DNA from: Chryseobacterium cucumeris
GTDB lineage: Bacteria; Bacteroidota; Bacteroidia; Flavobacteriales; Weeksellaceae
NCBI RefSeq assembly: GCF_016775705.1
Contig: NZ_CP068760.1
Coordinates: 372,001-436,000, forward strand
DNA: 64,000 nucleotides
Reading direction: 5' to 3'
The notes beneath the pieces are model-generated. The model saw only the letters and a list, made by a program, of their open reading frames with translations, was not told where the DNA came from and did not search any database. The position numbers and the translations under genes were made by a program. Below, piece after piece: positions 10,216-18,386 of the stretch. The first letter of the stretch is position 1. Each line of letters opens with the position of its first letter.

Positions 10216-10239
10216 TACAAATATGTGAAACTTTCTTAA
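10216..10239 (-). promoter_or_regulatory. Conserved upstream element of second susC
   Basis: This is the partner of the block at 5206-5229 and lies at a similar distance from the start codon. It reads TTAAGAAAGTTT followed by CACATATTTGTA on the minus strand. The match suggests common control of both sus operons. Confidence 0.5.
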
Positions 10240-10460
10240 AACAACCAAAAAAAATGTTAAAGTTTTATAATTTTTAAAATCATAAATATTAAAAACACAA
10301 CTAAACTAGTAAGTTATTAAAAAAATCGGCATTATTTCATCAATATAAAAAAAACAACTAATTAACAATCTCAATACAAATACTTAAAAACAATATTACT
10401 ATACTTGTTATACTACAAAAACAATAATAATCACATAAAATACTTTCCTGTAAAATTTTA

Positions 10461-10468
10461 TATTTTTG
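10461..10468 (+). promoter_or_regulatory. Putative -7 promoter element of rnhB
   Basis: TATTTTTG fits the Bacteroidetes -7 consensus TAnnTTTG and lies 18 bp before the rnhB ATG. Confidence 0.5.
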
Positions 10469-10485
10469 CAGTATAGATACAATTC

Positions 10486-11070
10486 ATGGAGCTAATAAAA
10501 AACTGGTCAAACCTTTACATCGAGGCAGGATGTGATGAAGTAGGAAGAGGATGTTTAAGTGGTCCGGTGGTAGCGGCAGCAGTAATTTTGGATGATGATT
10601 TTAAACAAAATCTGATTAATGATTCAAAGAAATTAACGTTCAAAACCCGTATGGAACTGGATAGTTATATTAAAGATAATGTGAAAAACTACGCCATTGC
10701 AGAGCTTCCACCGTCCTTCATTGACGAACATAATATTCTCAATGCAAGCATCCATGCAATGCATCGTGCACTGGACAAACTAACGATAACTCCTGAACTT
10801 ATTCTGGTAGATGGAAATAAATTTCATCCTTATAATTACATCCCTCATCAATGTATTATCAAGGGAGATTCTAAAGTATTGTCGATTGCTGCAGCATCTA
10901 TTCTTGCCAAAAATTATAGGGATAAGTTAATGATTCAGCTTCATGAAGAGCATCCTGAATATGGCTGGGACACCAATTTTGGCTATGCTACTAAAAAACA
11001 TCAGGATGCGCTTATTAAACATGGGCCGACCCGATATCACAGACAGTCTTTCAGACTTAAATATGATTAA
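10486..11070 (+). CDS. rnhB: Ribonuclease HII
   Basis: The protein has 194 residues, the normal length of RNase HII. The enzyme cuts the RNA strand of RNA-DNA hybrids and starts removal of misincorporated ribonucleotides from DNA. The motif G-C-D-E-V-G-R-G supplies Asp17 and Glu18, L-V-D-G supplies Asp109, and G-D-S supplies Asp128. These are the four metal-binding acids of the family. The following A-A-A-S-I-L-A-K and the C-terminal Y-G-W-D...G-Y-A-T-K-K-H also fit. It is monocistronic and ends at a hairpin shared with the convergent yidC. Confidence 0.97.
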   Translation: MELIKNWSNLYIEAGCDEVGRGCLSGPVVAAAVILDDDFKQNLINDSKKLTFKTRMELDSYIKDNVKNYAIAELPPSFIDEHNILNASIHAMHRALDKLTITPELILVDGNKFHPYNYIPHQCIIKGDSKVLSIAAASILAKNYRDKLMIQLHEEHPEYGWDTNFGYATKKHQDALIKHGPTRYHRQSFRLKYD

Positions 11071-11150
11071 AGTAACTGATTTTCAATTATTAAATTCTCA
11101 TCCACTGATTGGAAATTTAAAATTATTCTAAATAAGTTACAGATAAAAAA

Positions 11151-11184
11151 AAGAGAAGCAATTGAACAATTGCTTCTCTTTTTT
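11151..11184. terminator. Bidirectional terminator between rnhB and yidC
   Basis: A perfect stem AGAGAAGCAATTG / CAATTGCTTCTCT is flanked by A-run and T-run tails on both sides. It serves the convergent rnhB (+) and yidC (-). Confidence 0.9.
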
Positions 11185-11201
11185 AACGTATTATTAAGAA
11201 T

Positions 11202-13001
11202 TTATTTCTTTTTATTTCTTTGTTGTTCCTGAGCTTTTTGCTGCTCCTGAGCCTTCTCCATCATTTCTCTCATTCTCTTCTGGAACTTGCCTTCCGCTTT
11301 CGGTTTTTCCTTATTAGACTGAATCTGGGCATGGATTTTCTTTTCATCCAGGATCAAATACTTAATTACAAGGATGATCAGGATGTTAATCGCATTCGAT
11401 ACAAAATAATACCATGAAAGACCTGAAGCCGAAGTATTAAGGAAGAACAGGAATGTAATCGGGAAGATATACATTAATACCTTCATATTTGGCATTCCTT
11501 CCTGCTGAGGCTGCTGCATATTTCCTGAAGTCATAACAGTATAGATTAAAATAACAACTGTACAGGCTAAAGCGAAAATACTTAAATGGTCTCCAAGGAA
11601 AGGAACTTTAAACGGAAGCTTGATCAAATCATCATACGCTGTCAAATCTTTGGCAAACCAGAACCCTTGGCCTCTAAGATCAATAAAGTTCGGGAAGAAA
11701 CGGAACAAAGCATAGAAGATAGGAATCTGAACTAATGCCGGTAAACATCCCGCCATCTGATTCACTCCAGCTTTTCTGTACACTTCCATCGTTGCCTGCT
11801 GCTTCTTCATCGGATCTGCATCTTTGAACTTCGCGTTCACCTCATCAATTTCAGGACGGATCACCTTCATCATAGCACTTAACTTGTGCTGCTTATACAT
11901 AATTGGCGACAGGATCAGCTTTACGATGATCGTCATTACAAAAATCACCCAACCTGCTGATAATCCCCACGCAGCAATAATACTGTATAACCACATGAAA
12001 AAATAACGGTTCATTGCCCCGATGAATGACCAGCCTAACGGAAGGATTTCATCAAAATTCTTATCATAAGATTTAAGCAATGGCAAATCCAATGGCATAA
12101 AATACCATGTGAAATCCTGATTCAGCTCACTTCCGGTCATCTGAACAAAACCTTCGTAGTTGAATTTCTTCAGATACTCTCCTTCTTCAACATTTTCCTG
12201 ATTACCTTTACTTTGTGTAAATCCGTTTTTAGCTTCAATCACTGAAGAGAAAAACTGCTGCTTTACACCAATCCAGTTAAGAGTCTCTTTTTCTTCCTCC
12301 ATGGTAGTTCTTCCATCATAATCATAGTCTTTATAATTATTGAAGGCATAAGAAAATTCTGAGTGAGACTGTTCCTGAGCTCTACCTTTTTCAAGGTTTC
12401 TTACGTTATAATCCCAGATAAAATCTGCTTTGTTATCAGAAGTAATTTTAGAAAGTCCCTGAGTTCTTACTTTAAAATCAAGGGTATATTTTGGTAATAG
12501 TGTGTAAATGAATTGAATGACGGCACCATTGTAATCTGCAGTTAAGGTTACAGCATTTCCATTAACAGTTGGTGAGAAAACTAAATCTTTAGTATTAACG
12601 ATTTTCCCTGTTTTATCTTTAAACTGAAAACCGTAGTTTGAATTATTCTTTGTGATAAGATAAAGAGGCTGATCTGCATTATCTGTTTTGTGGTTGTAGG
12701 CTTTATATTTTAAAAGTTCTACTTTGGAAACCTGTCCTCCTAAGCTTGAAAATTCAAGTTTCAGTTCATTATTCCCAAGACTTGCTGTCTGAATGGCATT
12801 AGGAGTTACATTTGGATTGATATTGCTTGCCTGAGTTTGCTTTACGGCATTTTTTGCCTGTTCCGTTTTCTGCTCCTGAGCTTTCAACTCCGCTTCTTTC
12901 GTTTGTTTGTTCTGGAAATAGAACATAAAACCGAAGAGAACAAGGCATAAAACCGCGAAACTAATCATTTGCTTCTTATCGATTCCGTTGTTTTGTTGCA
13001 T
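11202..13001 (-). CDS. yidC: Membrane protein insertase YidC
   Basis: The protein has 599 residues. It inserts and folds inner-membrane proteins, alone or with the Sec translocon. An N-terminal membrane segment (about residues 10-27) is followed by a large periplasmic domain (about 50-330). The conserved C-terminal insertase part (about 340-555) includes the cytoplasmic loop Y-K-Q-H-K-L-S-A-M-M and A-G-C-L-P-A-L-V-Q-I-P-I-F. A Lys/Gln-rich cytoplasmic tail closes the protein. The two-part architecture is the Gram-negative long form. It lies downstream of pyrG, but a hairpin separates the two genes. Confidence 0.97.
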   Translation of the reverse strand: MQQNNGIDKKQMISFAVLCLVLFGFMFYFQNKQTKEAELKAQEQKTEQAKNAVKQTQASNINPNVTPNAIQTASLGNNELKLEFSSLGGQVSKVELLKYKAYNHKTDNADQPLYLITKNNSNYGFQFKDKTGKIVNTKDLVFSPTVNGNAVTLTADYNGAVIQFIYTLLPKYTLDFKVRTQGLSKITSDNKADFIWDYNVRNLEKGRAQEQSHSEFSYAFNNYKDYDYDGRTTMEEEKETLNWIGVKQQFFSSVIEAKNGFTQSKGNQENVEEGEYLKKFNYEGFVQMTGSELNQDFTWYFMPLDLPLLKSYDKNFDEILPLGWSFIGAMNRYFFMWLYSIIAAWGLSAGWVIFVMTIIVKLILSPIMYKQHKLSAMMKVIRPEIDEVNAKFKDADPMKKQQATMEVYRKAGVNQMAGCLPALVQIPIFYALFRFFPNFIDLRGQGFWFAKDLTAYDDLIKLPFKVPFLGDHLSIFALACTVVILIYTVMTSGNMQQPQQEGMPNMKVLMYIFPITFLFFLNTSASGLSWYYFVSNAINILIILVIKYLILDEKKIHAQIQSNKEKPKAEGKFQKRMREMMEKAQEQQKAQEQQRNKKK

Positions 13002-13117
13002 TTTATTTTATATTAAAATTTTAAATTTAAAATGTACGTACGGGTGTACATAATTTGAGCTGACAAAAATACTGTTTTTTTATCAAAACTCTATGCTTTA
13101 CGTTGTTACTATATAAT

Positions 13118-13149
13118 AAACTCAGGCTGATTATTCTCAGCCTGAGTTT
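13118..13149 (-). terminator. Terminator-like hairpin between pyrG and yidC
   Basis: Perfect 13-bp arms AAACTCAGGCTGA / TCAGCCTGAGTTT surround a 6-nt loop, 31 bp past the pyrG stop. It probably ends or attenuates pyrG transcription before yidC. Confidence 0.8.
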
Positions 13150-13179
13150 ATATGTAGACGTTTATGATAAAATTTTACC

Positions 13180-14787
13180 TTATTTCTTTTCGCAAGCTTT
13201 GATGAAAGCTCTGAATAAAGGATGCGGTGTTGCTACCGTACTCTTATATTCCGGGTGATACTGAACCCCTACATAGAACGGGTGATCAGGAAGTTCAAGC
13301 GCTTCTACCAAACCTGTTTCAGGGTTAGTACCTGTAGCAAGGAAACCATTCTTTTCAAATTCCTGAAGATAATCACTGTTGAATTCATAACGGTGACGGT
13401 GTCTTTCAGAGATATTTTTGTTTCCGTAGATATCGTATAATTTAGAACCGTTTTTCAATGAGCACTTCCATGCTCCAAGACGCATTGTTCCTCCTTTATC
13501 TACTACATTTTTCTGTTCTTCCATCAAAGAAATTACAGGATCAGGAGTAGCGGTATCAAATTCCATGGAGTTTGCTTTGGTATGTCCTAAAACATTTCTT
13601 GCAAATTCAATCGTCATAATCTGCATTCCTAAACAGATTCCCAACATTGGAATTTTATTTTCTCTTGCATATTTTGCGGTAAGAACTTTTCCTTCAATTC
13701 CTCTGTCTCCGAAACCTGGAGCTACAAGGATACCATTCACACCTTTCAGCGTATCTTTGATATTTTCTTCAGTAATATCACCACTGTATACCCATCTAAC
13801 TTTGACTTCAGTTTCAAGGTCAGCTCCGGCATGTTTGAAAGCCTCAGCAATTGAAATGTACGAATCCTGAAGGGAAACATATTTTCCAACCAAAGCAATT
13901 TCAACGGTTTTCTTAGGATTCTGGAATTTTTTAAGGAAACTCTTCCAGTCTTTAAGATCAGCATCTTTATCACTTTTCAGATCCAGTTCTTTCAAAACTA
14001 CATCATCAAAGTTCTGCTTCTGAAGGTACATCGGAACTTCATAAATGGTTTCAAGATCTTTACATTCAATAACATTATCTAAAGGAACGTTACAGAACTG
14101 AGCCAATTTTGCTCTCTGATCTTTAGGAATTTTATGTTCTGTTCTGCACACCAAAACATCAGCCATAATTCCGCTTTCCATCAGCTGACGAACGGAATGC
14201 TGGGATGGTTTTGTTTTTAATTCTCCACTTGAAGCCAGATAAGGCAGTAAAGTAAGGTGAATCACCATAGAATTACTCTCTCCCAATTCCCACTTCAACT
14301 GGCGAACAGTTTCAATGTATGGTAAAGATTCGATATCCCCTACAGTTCCTCCGATCTCAGTAATAATGATATCGTAGTTCTGTTTTGAAAGGATTTTAAT
14401 TCTACGTTTGATTTCGTTAGTAATATGAGGAATTACCTGAACTGTTTTTCCAAGGAAGTCTCCTTTTCTTTCTTTTTCAATTACAGTCTGGTAGATTTTT
14501 CCTGTAGTAACGTTGTTGTTTTGGGATGTAGGAGCATCAAGGTAACGCTCGTAGTGGCCTAAATCCAGATCCGTCTCTGCACCATCTTCAGTCACATAAC
14601 ACTCTCCGTGCTCATAAGGATTCAAAGTTCCTGGGTCGATATTGATATAAGGATCTAATTTTTGGATCGTTACATTAAAGCCGCGTGATTTTAGTAGAAG
14701 TCCCAGAGAAGCAGAAACGATTCCCTTTCCCAAAGATGAAGTTACACCTCCTGTCACAAAGATGTACTTTGTATTCTTTTTACTCAT
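13180..14787 (-). CDS. pyrG: CTP synthase
   Basis: The protein has 535 residues. It converts UTP to CTP with ATP and glutamine. The synthase domain starts Y-I-F-V-T-G-G-V-T-S-S-L-G-K-G, the P-loop-like signature of the family. The C-terminal class I glutamine amidotransferase domain has the nucleophile motif G-I-C-L-G-M-Q and the H-P-E triad part in Y-H-P-E-Y. The start at 14787 (MSKKNTKYIF) is chosen because the 25 residues of a longer in-frame start at 14862 have no counterpart in the family. Confidence 0.97.
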   Translation of the reverse strand: MSKKNTKYIFVTGGVTSSLGKGIVSASLGLLLKSRGFNVTIQKLDPYINIDPGTLNPYEHGECYVTEDGAETDLDLGHYERYLDAPTSQNNNVTTGKIYQTVIEKERKGDFLGKTVQVIPHITNEIKRRIKILSKQNYDIIITEIGGTVGDIESLPYIETVRQLKWELGESNSMVIHLTLLPYLASSGELKTKPSQHSVRQLMESGIMADVLVCRTEHKIPKDQRAKLAQFCNVPLDNVIECKDLETIYEVPMYLQKQNFDDVVLKELDLKSDKDADLKDWKSFLKKFQNPKKTVEIALVGKYVSLQDSYISIAEAFKHAGADLETEVKVRWVYSGDITEENIKDTLKGVNGILVAPGFGDRGIEGKVLTAKYARENKIPMLGICLGMQIMTIEFARNVLGHTKANSMEFDTATPDPVISLMEEQKNVVDKGGTMRLGAWKCSLKNGSKLYDIYGNKNISERHRHRYEFNSDYLQEFEKNGFLATGTNPETGLVEALELPDHPFYVGVQYHPEYKSTVATPHPLFRAFIKACEKK

Positions 14788-14959
14788 TAGATTAGGTTTG
14801 TGCAAAGTTAGGGGAAAAAGAAATACAAAGCAATCTTTTACATTTTGAAAATGATAAAACACCCCTCAAACAACTATAAAACCAGATAAAAATTTTTATT
14901 AATATTGATCTAAACAAATGAAACAAAGCTACAACCCAAAGGATTGTCGCCTATCAGCA

Positions 14960-14993
14960 AAAAAGGTTTTCCATTTGAGCGGAAAACCTTTTT
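14960..14993 (-). terminator. Terminator of the YceI-family gene
   Basis: The stem AAAAAGGTTTTCC / GGAAAACCTTTTT with an 8-nt loop lies about 20 bp past the YceI stop, in the orientation of that gene. Confidence 0.8.
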
Positions 14994-15012
14994 ATATTTT
15001 ATATTCTGAATA

Positions 15013-15582
15013 TTATTGCTTAGTCAGTTCAAAGTAAGCTGTTACTTCAACATCTTTCGCGATTCCGGCTCCTGACGGGTCATATTTGATTCCATAATCC
15101 AGACGATTCACGGTAAATTTGGTCTGAATTCCCATAATCTCTTTTCCGTCCTTATTTTTTGTAATTCCTCCAAACGTAACCGGAGCAGTAATTTCTTTTT
15201 CCACGCCCTTCATCGTCAGTTTCCCTTTTACGATGTAATTATTGTTCTTATCTTTTGTAACGGAAGAACTCTTAAATTCAATCGTAGGATATTTGGCAAC
15301 ATCGAAAAACTCTTCGCTGATAAGATGTCTGTCTCTCATGTCCACTCCTGTATTAATGGAAGGGACACTGATAGAAAAACTCAAATCGGCATTATCCAGA
15401 TTAGCACCACCAGTGGCTGCTTTTCCGTCAAATTTATCAAACCTTCCCTGCACAAAACTGATTCCCATGTGCTTGATATTAAAATTGATTGATGAATGCA
15501 TCTGGTCTACCTGCCAGCTTCCCTGTGCAAAAGCAACAATACTTACAAGCGTAAATACGAAAGATAAAAATACTTTTTTCAT
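15013..15582 (-). CDS. YceI-family periplasmic lipid-binding protein
   Basis: The protein has 189 residues with a signal peptide cleaved near A-F-A-Q-G. The mature part begins S-W-Q-V-D-Q-M-H-S-S-I-N-F and continues with strands matching the YceI lipocalin-like barrel (S-F-S-I-S-V-P-S-I-N-T, H-L-I-S-E-E-F-F-D-V, P-T-I-E-F-K-S). Family members bind long isoprenoid or other lipids in the periplasm. The ligand here is unknown. It is monocistronic, diverging from radA. Confidence 0.92.
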   Translation of the reverse strand: MKKVFLSFVFTLVSIVAFAQGSWQVDQMHSSINFNIKHMGISFVQGRFDKFDGKAATGGANLDNADLSFSISVPSINTGVDMRDRHLISEEFFDVAKYPTIEFKSSSVTKDKNNNYIVKGKLTMKGVEKEITAPVTFGGITKNKDGKEIMGIQTKFTVNRLDYGIKYDPSGAGIAKDVEVTAYFELTKQ

Positions 15583-15722
15583 TGTAATGATATTTTACAT
15601 TAATATATTTTAATTGAATAAAGCTAAGATATGAAAGATATTCCTATCACAGACGTATTAGTTTTTTTATATTAAACCCATTTACATTCTGAAAAAAAAA
15701 TGCTTTTTTATAACTTCGCAGT

Positions 15723-17072
15723 ATGGCAAAACTGAAAACAGCATATTTCTGTCAAAACTGCGGAACCCAGTATCCTCAATGGCTGGGGCAATGTAAAAAC
15801 TGTGGAGAGTGGAATACATTAGTGGAAGAGGTTGTAGAAAAACCTTCTCACAAAACGCCTCCCTTTTCGAAAACCAAACAACATGTTATCAATATTGTTG
15901 AAGTGGAAACGAGCGAAGAGCCGAGAATAAAAACACCTTCCGAAGAGCTGAACCGTGTTTTAGGAGGCGGCATCGTTTTAGGTTCTGTAACTTTGATTGG
16001 TGGTGAACCGGGAATCGGGAAATCTACCCTTCTGCTTCAGCTTGCTTTAAAAATGAAGAAAAAAATCTTCTATGTTTCCGGGGAAGAAAGTGCTTCTCAG
16101 ATCAAAATGAGAGCAGACAGGCTTACGGATATTCAGAATCCGAACTGTTTTCTTTTTACGGAAACTTCACTGGAAAAAATCCTTCATGAGGCTAAAAAGC
16201 TGGAGCCGGATTTCATGATCATCGATTCTATACAGACGCTGCAGTCTCAGCTGATAGAGAGTTCTCCGGGAACCGTATCCCAAATCCGGGAATGCTCCAA
16301 TGAGATCATCAAATATGCCAAAGAAAACAATACTCCGGTATTTCTTGTAGGCCACATCACCAAAGACGGACAGATTGCCGGGCCAAAGGTTCTTGAGCAC
16401 ATGGTGGATGTTGTTCTGAATTTTGATGGAGACAGGAATCACCTGTTCAGATTACTAAGAGCCAATAAAAACCGTTTCGGGTCCACTTCAGAAATCGGAA
16501 TTTATGAAATGATCTCACAGGGATTGAAAGAGATTAAAAACCCTTCGGAAATATTGATTACCAAGAAGTTTGAGGAACTTTCAGGGAACTCCGTTGCAGT
16601 AACTCTGGAAGGAAACAGACCTATGCTTCTTGAAATACAGGCACTGGTAAGTACCGCCGTTTATGGTACTCCTCAAAGAAGCAGCACCGGTTTTGATTCC
16701 AAAAGGTTGAATATGCTTTTAGCCGTACTGGAAAAAAGAGCTGGTTTTCAATTGGGGGCAAAAGACGTTTTCCTTAATATTACCGGAGGAATAAAGACAG
16801 ACGATCCGGCACTGGATCTGGCGGTGATCGCTTCTGTTCTTTCATCCAACGAAGATATTGCTATTTCCGAACATTACTGCTTTGCCGGAGAAATTGGTCT
16901 GAGTGGTGAAATCCGTCCGGTAGCCCAGATTGAGCAGAGAATTACTGAAGCAGAAAAACTGGGTTATGAAAAAATATTTGTTTCCAACCTTAATAAAATC
17001 CCGAAAAGAAAATTTGGAATCAAGATTGAAGAAGTGAGTAAAATTGAGGATTTTCACGAGAGACTGTTCTAG
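15723..17072 (+). CDS. radA: DNA repair protein RadA (Sms)
   Basis: The protein has 449 residues. RadA is a RecA-related ATPase that drives branch migration during recombinational repair. An N-terminal zinc finger has Cys10, Cys13, Cys24 and Cys27. A Walker A motif G-G-E-P-G-I-G-K-S-T lies at 93-102, and the RadA-specific K-N-R-F-G at 249-253. The C-terminal third is the Lon-like domain (from about residue 290). Every family hallmark is intact. It is followed by an acpH-like gene on the same strand. Confidence 0.97.
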   Translation: MAKLKTAYFCQNCGTQYPQWLGQCKNCGEWNTLVEEVVEKPSHKTPPFSKTKQHVINIVEVETSEEPRIKTPSEELNRVLGGGIVLGSVTLIGGEPGIGKSTLLLQLALKMKKKIFYVSGEESASQIKMRADRLTDIQNPNCFLFTETSLEKILHEAKKLEPDFMIIDSIQTLQSQLIESSPGTVSQIRECSNEIIKYAKENNTPVFLVGHITKDGQIAGPKVLEHMVDVVLNFDGDRNHLFRLLRANKNRFGSTSEIGIYEMISQGLKEIKNPSEILITKKFEELSGNSVAVTLEGNRPMLLEIQALVSTAVYGTPQRSSTGFDSKRLNMLLAVLEKRAGFQLGAKDVFLNITGGIKTDDPALDLAVIASVLSSNEDIAISEHYCFAGEIGLSGEIRPVAQIEQRITEAEKLGYEKIFVSNLNKIPKRKFGIKIEEVSKIEDFHERLF

Positions 17073-17194
17073 AGTGAATGGTCAATTTTGCTTCGCAAGT
17101 CAATGGTCAATTAATATCACGATAAAAAATTCACAAGCGAAGCGAATTCACTTTTCACCTTTCACTATCCACATTTAATTCATACCTTTAAATT

Positions 17195-17788
17195 ATGAAT
17201 TATCTGGCTCATTCTTTTCTTTCTTTTACCGACGGGCAGATCGTGGGGCAATTTCTCGAAGATTTCATCCGCAACAGAGATCGTTTTTCTTTCCCGAAGG
17301 AAATTCAGGACGGAATTACCCTGCACAGAGCGATTGATACATTTACAGATTCTCATCCTGCTATTCACGAAGCCAAAAAAGTATTTGCTCCTTTGGTAAG
17401 ACTGTACGCCGGTGCATTTGTTGATGTTTCAATGGACCATTTTGTAGCCAGAGATCTTTCCCTGAATTCCCTGGCAGAATGGAAAGCACATTCACTTCAT
17501 GTTTACAGTGTTTTGAATGCCCATGAACAGTGGCTCCCTGAAAATTTTAAAAAGATGCTGGTTAAAATGGAACAGGATGACTGGCTTTATAATTACCGTG
17601 AAGACTGGGGAATTAAATTCAGTATTCAGAATGTACTGAATAAAGCCAAATATCTGGATAAAGATATTCCTGTTTTTGAAGCTTTTTTAAAAAATAAAGA
17701 TCTTCTTCAACAGTGTTATGATGATTTTTTTCCTGATCTGCTGGCTCACGCCAAAGGAATCAATACATTGCTTCAGCTGGAAAACTGA
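17195..17788 (+). CDS. Acyl-carrier-protein phosphodiesterase-like protein (AcpH family)
   Basis: The protein has 197 residues. AcpH removes the 4'-phosphopantetheine arm from acyl carrier protein. The start MNYLAHSFLSF, then G-x-x-x-G-Q-F-L-E-D-F, H-R-A-I-D-T-F-T-D-S-H and D-V-S-M-D-H-F, are the conserved blocks of the family, including the Asp/His residues likely to bind metal. Activity on ACP is known for E. coli AcpH and is inferred here. The 120 bp before it hold a short repeat, TCAATGGTCAATT-like, with no obvious role. Confidence 0.88.
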   Translation: MNYLAHSFLSFTDGQIVGQFLEDFIRNRDRFSFPKEIQDGITLHRAIDTFTDSHPAIHEAKKVFAPLVRLYAGAFVDVSMDHFVARDLSLNSLAEWKAHSLHVYSVLNAHEQWLPENFKKMLVKMEQDDWLYNYREDWGIKFSIQNVLNKAKYLDKDIPVFEAFLKNKDLLQQCYDDFFPDLLAHAKGINTLLQLEN

Positions 17789-17793
17789 TATTC

Positions 17794-18309
17794 TTAAAAC
17801 TGTTTATAGAGATAACGGTTGGGATAGGTAAGTTTTTCACTGTTTCTTTGCCCGTTTACAATGATATGAACAATATTGATCTGATCATCAAAAAGGTTAT
17901 ATAAAAAACTGACAGCAGCTTCTACTTTTTTCGGAACGGGCACCGGTTCTGACTCAAGAAAGATATCTACAGATTCCTGATCTTCTTCATAACCAATATA
18001 ATTTACTTTTAAAAATTTGTTATCAGCCTTTAACCTGAAATATTCTGAACAATATTTTTGCAGGGCATCATTCAGTTTCGCCTTATATTTTTCGTCATTA
18101 AAATGGAAAGCACTTCCATATTTTTTCCCCAGCCCATTTTCCATGTCATCAAGAAAGAATCTTCCGGTTACTTCAAAGGTTCTGGATTTTGAATTATAAT
18201 TAATTTCAACAGATCCTACATGGTATGGATGAACCGCATCACTGCTCACAAAGCTCTGAAAAACAATTGTCATCAAAAAAAGAAATCCCCAAAAAAACTT
18301 ACCCGGCAT
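17794..18309 (-). CDS. DUF6702-like secreted protein
   Basis: The protein has 171 residues from the preferred ATG at 18309. That start puts a signal peptide (MPGKFFWGFLFLMTIVFQSF) at the N-terminus; a longer start at 18354 adds a Cys-rich stretch of doubtful reality. The body contains H-P-Y-H-V-G-S-V-E-I-N-Y and E-V-T-G-R-F-F-L-D-D-M-E-N, a pattern of the DUF6702 family of exported Bacteroidetes proteins of unknown function. It converges on the acpH-like gene with only 5 bp between. Confidence 0.82.
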   Translation of the reverse strand: MPGKFFWGFLFLMTIVFQSFVSSDAVHPYHVGSVEINYNSKSRTFEVTGRFFLDDMENGLGKKYGSAFHFNDEKYKAKLNDALQKYCSEYFRLKADNKFLKVNYIGYEEDQESVDIFLESEPVPVPKKVEAAVSFLYNLFDDQINIVHIIVNGQRNSEKLTYPNRYLYKQF

Positions 18310-18334
18310 GAATTTTATTTTACAGCAAATATAA

Positions 18335-18365
18335 AAAAAGCAGCAGTTATACAACCGCTGCTTTT
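18335..18365 (-). terminator. Terminator of the subtilase gene
   Basis: The stem AAAGCAGCAGTT / AACCGCTGCTTT (one mismatch or wobble) with flanking A/T runs lies 22 bp past the stop of the S8 peptidase gene on the minus strand. Confidence 0.75.
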
Positions 18366-18386
18366 GATTATAATGGATTGATGAAT

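Noticed and set aside
14788..14862. Longer start for pyrG
   Set aside because: The added 25 residues are not part of the family; MSKKNTKYIF is the normal start.
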